Shown here: positions 60,713 to 64,000 of the stretch, piece by piece
Position numbering within the stretch: position 1 is the stretch's first letter
How the letters are laid out: each line of letters begins with the position of its first letter
From: JBHFEI01 sp041928815
GTDB lineage: Bacteria; Pseudomonadota; Alphaproteobacteria; Rhizobiales; Rhizobiaceae
Length of the DNA: 64,000 nucleotides
Direction of reading: 5' to 3'
Assembly (NCBI RefSeq): GCF_041928815.1
Contig: NZ_JBHFEI010000004.1
Coordinates: forward strand, 1 to 64,000
Position numbers and translations under genes: made by a program
The notes under the pieces: generated by a model
Told to the model about the DNA's origin: nothing
Database searches by the model: none
What the model saw: the letters and a program-made list of their open reading frames with translations, nothing else

Positions 60713-61852
60713 ATGGCCCGATTGTCTTCCAGGTTTTCGCCGGAATCCTCCCCCCGCCACGCCGTCTCGACCGGCTGGGTCGATACGATCATCAAGGGCG
60801 ACTGCGTCGCCGCGCTGGAGGCCTTGCCGGACAAAAGCGTCGATGCCGTCTTCGCCGACCCGCCCTACAATCTCCAGCTCGGCGGCGCGCTGCATCGCCC
60901 CGACCAGTCGCTGGTCGACGCCGTCGACGACGAGTGGGACCAGTTCGCCTCTTTCGAAGCCTATGACGCCTTCACCCGCGCCTGGCTGCTCGCCGTGCGC
61001 CGCGTGCTGAAGCCGACGGGCACGCTGTGGGTGATCGGCTCCTACCACAACATCTTCCGCGTCGGCGCGACGCTGCAGGATCTGAACTTCTGGATCCTCA
61101 ACGACATCGTCTGGCGCAAGACCAACCCGATGCCGAACTTCAAGGGACGGCGCTTCCAGAACGCGCACGAGACGCTGATCTGGGCCGCGCCGAATGCCAA
61201 GGCCAAGGGCTACACCTTCAACTACGATGCGATGAAGGCCGCCAATGACGATGTGCAGATGCGCTCCGACTGGCTGTTCCCGATCTGCTCCGGCTCCGAG
61301 CGGCTGAAGGGCGAGGACGGCAAGAAGGCCCATCCGACGCAGAAGCCCGAGGCGCTGCTCGCCCGCATCCTGATGGCCTCGACCCGGCCCGGCGACATCG
61401 TGCTCGACCCGTTCTTCGGCTCCGGCACCACCGGGGCGGTGGCCAAGCGCCTCGGCCGCCATTTTGTCGGCATCGAGCGCGAGCAGGACTATATCGACGC
61501 GGCGACGGCCCGTATCGCGGCGGTCGAGCCGCTCGGCGGCGCGACGCTGTCGGTGATGACCGGCAAGAAGGCCGAGCCGCGCGTCGCCTTCAACACGCTG
61601 GTCGAGGGCGGTCTCCTGCGCCCCGGCACGGTGCTGACCGACGCCAAGCGCCGCTACAGCGCCATCGTGCGGGCCGACGGCACGCTGGCGAGCGGCGGCG
61701 AGGCCGGATCGATTCATCGCCTGGGCGCGAAAGTGCAGGGCCTTGATGCATGCAACGGATGGACGTTCTGGCACTTCGAGGATGGGCGAGCCCTGAAGCC
61801 CATCGACGATCTCCGGACCGTCGTCCGCAACAGCCTGGCGGCCATCGGGTGA
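60713..61852 (+). CDS. ccrM: Adenine-specific DNA methyltransferase CcrM (GANTC)
   Basis: Cell-cycle-regulated solitary methylase that makes N6-methyladenine at GANTC; essential in Sinorhizobium and Caulobacter. The 379-residue beta-class enzyme has catalytic DPPY in ADPPYNLQLGG (D49), SAM motif FFGSGTTGA near 235, and the C-terminal extension (RRYSAIVRADGTLASGGEAGS; NGWTFWHF) found in CcrM orthologues. ATG 60713 is chosen; TTG 60707 two codons upstream is better spaced from TAAGG. No cognate restriction gene is nearby, which supports an orphan methylase. Confidence 0.96.
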   Translation: MARLSSRFSPESSPRHAVSTGWVDTIIKGDCVAALEALPDKSVDAVFADPPYNLQLGGALHRPDQSLVDAVDDEWDQFASFEAYDAFTRAWLLAVRRVLKPTGTLWVIGSYHNIFRVGATLQDLNFWILNDIVWRKTNPMPNFKGRRFQNAHETLIWAAPNAKAKGYTFNYDAMKAANDDVQMRSDWLFPICSGSERLKGEDGKKAHPTQKPEALLARILMASTRPGDIVLDPFFGSGTTGAVAKRLGRHFVGIEREQDYIDAATARIAAVEPLGGATLSVMTGKKAEPRVAFNTLVEGGLLRPGTVLTDAKRRYSAIVRADGTLASGGEAGSIHRLGAKVQGLDACNGWTFWHFEDGRALKPIDDLRTVVRNSLAAIG

Positions 61853-61934
61853 TCAACCACCCGACGGCCTGACGGGGGAACGTCCCGACGTCCGGTTTTC
61901 GTACCTTCAGTCCCGGACGGCACGGACGAGACGC

Positions 61935-61960
61935 ACCCGGGGTTCGCAAGAACCCCGGGT
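61935..61960. other. Perfect GNRA-capped hairpin downstream of ccrM
   Basis: ACCCGGGGTTC (61935-61945), GCAA loop, GAACCCCGGGT (61950-61960). Eleven base pairs with a stable tetraloop on the plus strand. There is no U-run immediately after it (GATCGCGTTTG), so it is a 3'-end stabilising or weak terminator structure for ccrM. Confidence 0.6.
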
Positions 61961-62010
61961 GATCGCGTTTGAGGGGCCTGCGACGCCGCATGAGATGATG
62001 CATGCGCAAC

Positions 62011-62046
62011 AAAAAACCCCTCGCCGCAATGTGCGGGCGAGGGGTT
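62011..62046 (-). terminator. Rho-independent terminator of the RTX gene
   Basis: On the minus strand an 11-bp perfect stem (62036-62046 with 62015-62025) with a 10-base loop ends in TTTTTT. It lies 26 bases past the RTX stop. Confidence 0.9.
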
Positions 62047-62071
62047 CCGTCGTCGGGGCGACGGGCGCCGA

Positions 62072-63106
62072 TCAGACGTAGAAGTCGCCGAGGGTCAGCG
62101 TCGAGACGCCGCTCACCTTGATCTGGAAGTCGGCGACGCCGTCGCCGTCGACATCGCCCGACACGACGCCGCCGCGGAAGTTCAGTTCACCGGCGGTGCC
62201 GCTGAAGCCGAGCTTGCCGATAAAGGTGAACTTCTGGTCGCCGGCACGGAATTCGTTGGCGTCGATGTCGCGCAGGTCGATCTTGTCGCGCTGGGCGCGG
62301 CTGAAGTCGAGGATCACGTCGCGGTAGCGGCCGACGGCGCTGTCGTCGATGGAGGCGAACTTGAACACGTCCGCGCCCGCGCCGCCTTTGAGGAAATCGT
62401 AGCCGAGGCCGCCGGTGAGGGTGTCGTTGCCGGTGCCGCCCTCGAGCGTGTCGTCGCCCGTGCCGCCGAGAAGCGTGTCGTTGCCGGCGAGCCCGAAGAG
62501 GAAATCGTCGCCGTCGAGGCCGGAGAGCACGTTCTTGGCGCTGCTGCCGGTGATGTCGTCGTCGGAATCGGTGCCAACGGCGTTCTCGATGCTGATCAGC
62601 GTCTCCCTGCGGCCGGCGCCGGTCGAGGCGAACTTCCCGCCGAGGTCGATGGTCACGCCGCGGCCGGCCTCCACGTCGTCCTCGTCCTGCAGCTCGTAGC
62701 TGATCGTGTCGATGCCGGTGCCGCCGTTGAAGTAGTTGTTGAAGCCGACCGACAGGAAGGTGTCGTTGCCGCTCTCGCCGTAATAGTCGCTCTCGACGCC
62801 GAGGATCTCGAAATAGTCGTCGCCGGCGCCGCCCTTGACGATGTCGAAATCGCCGTCGAGTCCGTCGAAGGCGTTGAGGATGTAGGTGTCGTTGCCGGCG
62901 CCGAGATAAATCTTGTTGCCCCCCTCGAAATCGTTCTCGACCCGATCGTTGCCCGTCCCGGCATCGACATAGTTGAAGCCGCCATCGGGGCCGACGAGAT
63001 CGAGATAGATCTTGTCGTTGCCGCCATAGCCGTAGATTTCCACTTCGATGTCACCGTCCTGGTAGATGACGTCGTTGCGGTTGGTGCCGTCGATGATGAC
63101 TGTCAT
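62072..63106 (-). CDS. RTX-type calcium-binding secreted protein
   Basis: A 344-residue acidic protein with hemolysin-type nonapeptide repeats along its length (GGNDKIYLD, GAGNDTYIL, GGTGDDTLEGGTGNDTL). No Cys, no signal peptide, and a C-terminal end LTLGDFYV similar in style to type I secretion signals. It is expected to bind Ca2+ and be exported by a type I system, which is not encoded here. ATG 63106 has GGGAG 8 bases upstream; TTG 63121 is the frame start. Function beyond calcium binding is unknown. Confidence 0.88.
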   Translation of the reverse strand: MTVIIDGTNRNDVIYQDGDIEVEIYGYGGNDKIYLDLVGPDGGFNYVDAGTGNDRVENDFEGGNKIYLGAGNDTYILNAFDGLDGDFDIVKGGAGDDYFEILGVESDYYGESGNDTFLSVGFNNYFNGGTGIDTISYELQDEDDVEAGRGVTIDLGGKFASTGAGRRETLISIENAVGTDSDDDITGSSAKNVLSGLDGDDFLFGLAGNDTLLGGTGDDTLEGGTGNDTLTGGLGYDFLKGGAGADVFKFASIDDSAVGRYRDVILDFSRAQRDKIDLRDIDANEFRAGDQKFTFIGKLGFSGTAGELNFRGGVVSGDVDGDGVADFQIKVSGVSTLTLGDFYV

Positions 63107-63220
63107 GGATGTCGCTCCCAAAGCGTTTTCTAAAAAGATGACGTGACGATAGGCGCTAATCCATGAACCATGCCTGAACCATTCTGGGCGTTTTGGCGGC
63201 GCTTCCGCGGCCTTTTCCCG

Positions 63221-63832
63221 TCAGGCCGCGATGCCGTGGCCGGCAAGATCGAGGCGGAGCCGTTCGGGGTCGGTGAACACCACCGCCTGCCATCCGGCGC
63301 CCCGCGCGCCGTCCACATTGGCCGGACTGTCGTCGATGAAAAGGGTGCGCTCCGGCGTGAGCCCGAAGCGGGCCGCGTGATGCCGGTAGATCGCGACGTC
63401 CGGCTTGATCAGGCCGATCTCGGCCGACACGGTGACGCCGCGCGACATCGTCAGGAAGGGGAACTTCGCCCGCGCCTCGGCCAGCGTGTCGGCGGCGAAG
63501 TTGGTCAGCATGGTGACGTCGCGGCCGTCCCCGATCAGGCGCTTAAGGATCGCGACCGTACCGTCATAGGCATGGGGCACCATCTCGATCCAGTGGCGGC
63601 GGAAGCCGCGGATGCGTTCCTCCTGCTCCGGGTGGAGGCCGATCAGCAGGTCCTCCGCCTCGCGCCAGCTGCGGCCGCGATCCTGCTCGAGGTTCCAGTC
63701 ATGGGTGCAGACGGTCTCGAAGAAGCGGCGCCGTTCGGCCTCGTCCGGGATGATCCGCGAAAACGGGATGTTCGGATCGTAGTGGATCAGCACCTTGCCG
63801 ATGTCGAAGACGATGTGGTCGATGGCGGTCAT
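63221..63832 (-). CDS. HAD family hydrolase
   Basis: A 203-residue HAD-superfamily protein. Motif I reads VFDIGKVLIHYD: the first Asp is present, but the second is replaced by G-K, since the usual D-x-D/G pattern becomes D-I-G. Motif II is MLTNFAAD, motif III IKPDVAIY and motif IV FIDDSPANVDGA. The D-I-G form is known among YihX-like HAD phosphatases. ATG 63832 overlaps the mutY stop by 4 bases (ATGA), so it is coupled to mutY, as in other rhizobia. Confidence 0.9.
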   Translation of the reverse strand: MTAIDHIVFDIGKVLIHYDPNIPFSRIIPDEAERRRFFETVCTHDWNLEQDRGRSWREAEDLLIGLHPEQEERIRGFRRHWIEMVPHAYDGTVAILKRLIGDGRDVTMLTNFAADTLAEARAKFPFLTMSRGVTVSAEIGLIKPDVAIYRHHAARFGLTPERTLFIDDSPANVDGARGAGWQAVVFTDPERLRLDLAGHGIAA

Positions 63833-64000
63833 GTCACGATATCCTTTCGCGGGAACGCGCCGGGTATAGCCTGCGTGATCACCTTTTTCATGACGGTCGG
63901 CAAGGCTTGCGCCGCAAGGGTCGCCGACGGTTCCCACCAGCCTTCGGGCGGATTGACCCTGGCGGCAAGCCGGACGCGGTAGACGGTAAGTTCCAGCGCG
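63829..64000 (-). CDS. mutY: A/G-specific adenine glycosylase MutY, C-terminal part (partial)
   Basis: The reverse-strand frame running off the window end reads VNPPEGWWEP then LPTVMKKVITQAIP before TGA at 63829-63831. This matches the C-terminal, NUDIX-like domain end of rhizobial MutY, with the typical LPTVMKK motif. MutY removes adenine mispaired with 8-oxoguanine. Only 56 residues are in the window. It is coupled to the HAD gene by an ATGA overlap. Confidence 0.8.
   Translation of the reverse strand, partial: ALELTVYRVRLAARVNPPEGWWEPSATLAAQALPTVMKKVITQAIPGAFPRKDIVT

Noticed and set aside
1..64000. tRNA, rRNA or prophage genes
   Set aside because: No tRNA-like cloverleaf motif, rRNA-like conserved segment or phage structural gene was seen while reading the intergenic regions.

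Overview
The window looks like a chromosomal segment of a GC-rich alphaproteobacterium of the Hyphomicrobiales, most probably the Rhizobiaceae (Sinorhizobium/Shinella/Rhizobium-like). The reasons are gene families and orders typical of that group: aroC - histidine phosphatase - fabI - dnaJ - pdxH, the ctaC-ctaD-ctaB-coxF-ctaG-ctaE run followed by DUF983-surf1-ispH-thrB-rnhA, thrC beside an M16 peptidase, ccrM beside HAD genes and mutY, and rhizobial families such as BA14K, DUF1344, OpgC and IalB. The species cannot be named from sequence alone. No rRNA, tRNA, CRISPR array or complete mobile element was found.

Layout. 1-2.2 kb: the tail of an IS630-like transposase, a terminator, tsaC/sua5 and a conserved rhizobial hypothetical. 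2.2-4.9 kb: a cobalamin riboswitch leader followed by a gbcAB-type Rieske oxygenase and its ferredoxin-type reductase. 4.9-7.3 kb: a beta-solenoid/RTX secreted protein and a BA14K protein. 7.4-13.6 kb: a ZntB-like transporter, an acyl-CoA dehydrogenase and enoyl-CoA hydratase pair, and two RNA methyltransferases (TrmA-like and TlyA). 13.9-21.6 kb: a chemoreceptor, OpgC, DXS, pirin, XseB and an HDAC-like deacetylase. 21.7-25.4 kb: the bioMNY biotin ECF transporter, a YcaQ-type DNA glycosylase and a compositionally atypical small gene. 25.4-37.5 kb: aroC, a GGDEF-EAL protein, DUF1344, histidine phosphatase, fabI, a J-domain protein, a small lipoprotein, pdxH, a polysaccharide deacetylase, tldD and an IalB protein.

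37.7-47.5 kb: the aa3-type cytochrome c oxidase operon. It is preceded by a perfect FNR/FixK-type box and interrupted, relative to the usual rhizobial order, by an L,D-transpeptidase gene that carries an 8-bp tandem repeat at its 5' end. DUF983, surf1, ispH, thrB and rnhA follow. 47.5-54.8 kb: a small secreted protein, a peroxiredoxin, a DsbD-N-like protein, YqgE, CsbD, a zinc-ribbon metallopeptidase and a second GGDEF-EAL protein with a GGDQF motif. 54.7-64 kb: GNAT, M16 peptidase, thrC, a lipoprotein, GST, HAD, ccrM, an RTX protein, a second HAD and the 3' end of mutY.

Most of the window is ordinary core chromosome. The items that best repay a second look are the B12 riboswitch placed before gbcAB, which suggests a B12-independent isozyme logic for N-methyl catabolism; the 8-bp microsatellite at the start of the inserted L,D-transpeptidase gene; the FNR/FixK operator overlapping the oxidase leader; the hybrid beta-solenoid/RTX protein; and dispersed rhizobial palindromic repeats. 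I did not find a clearly novel multi-gene system.
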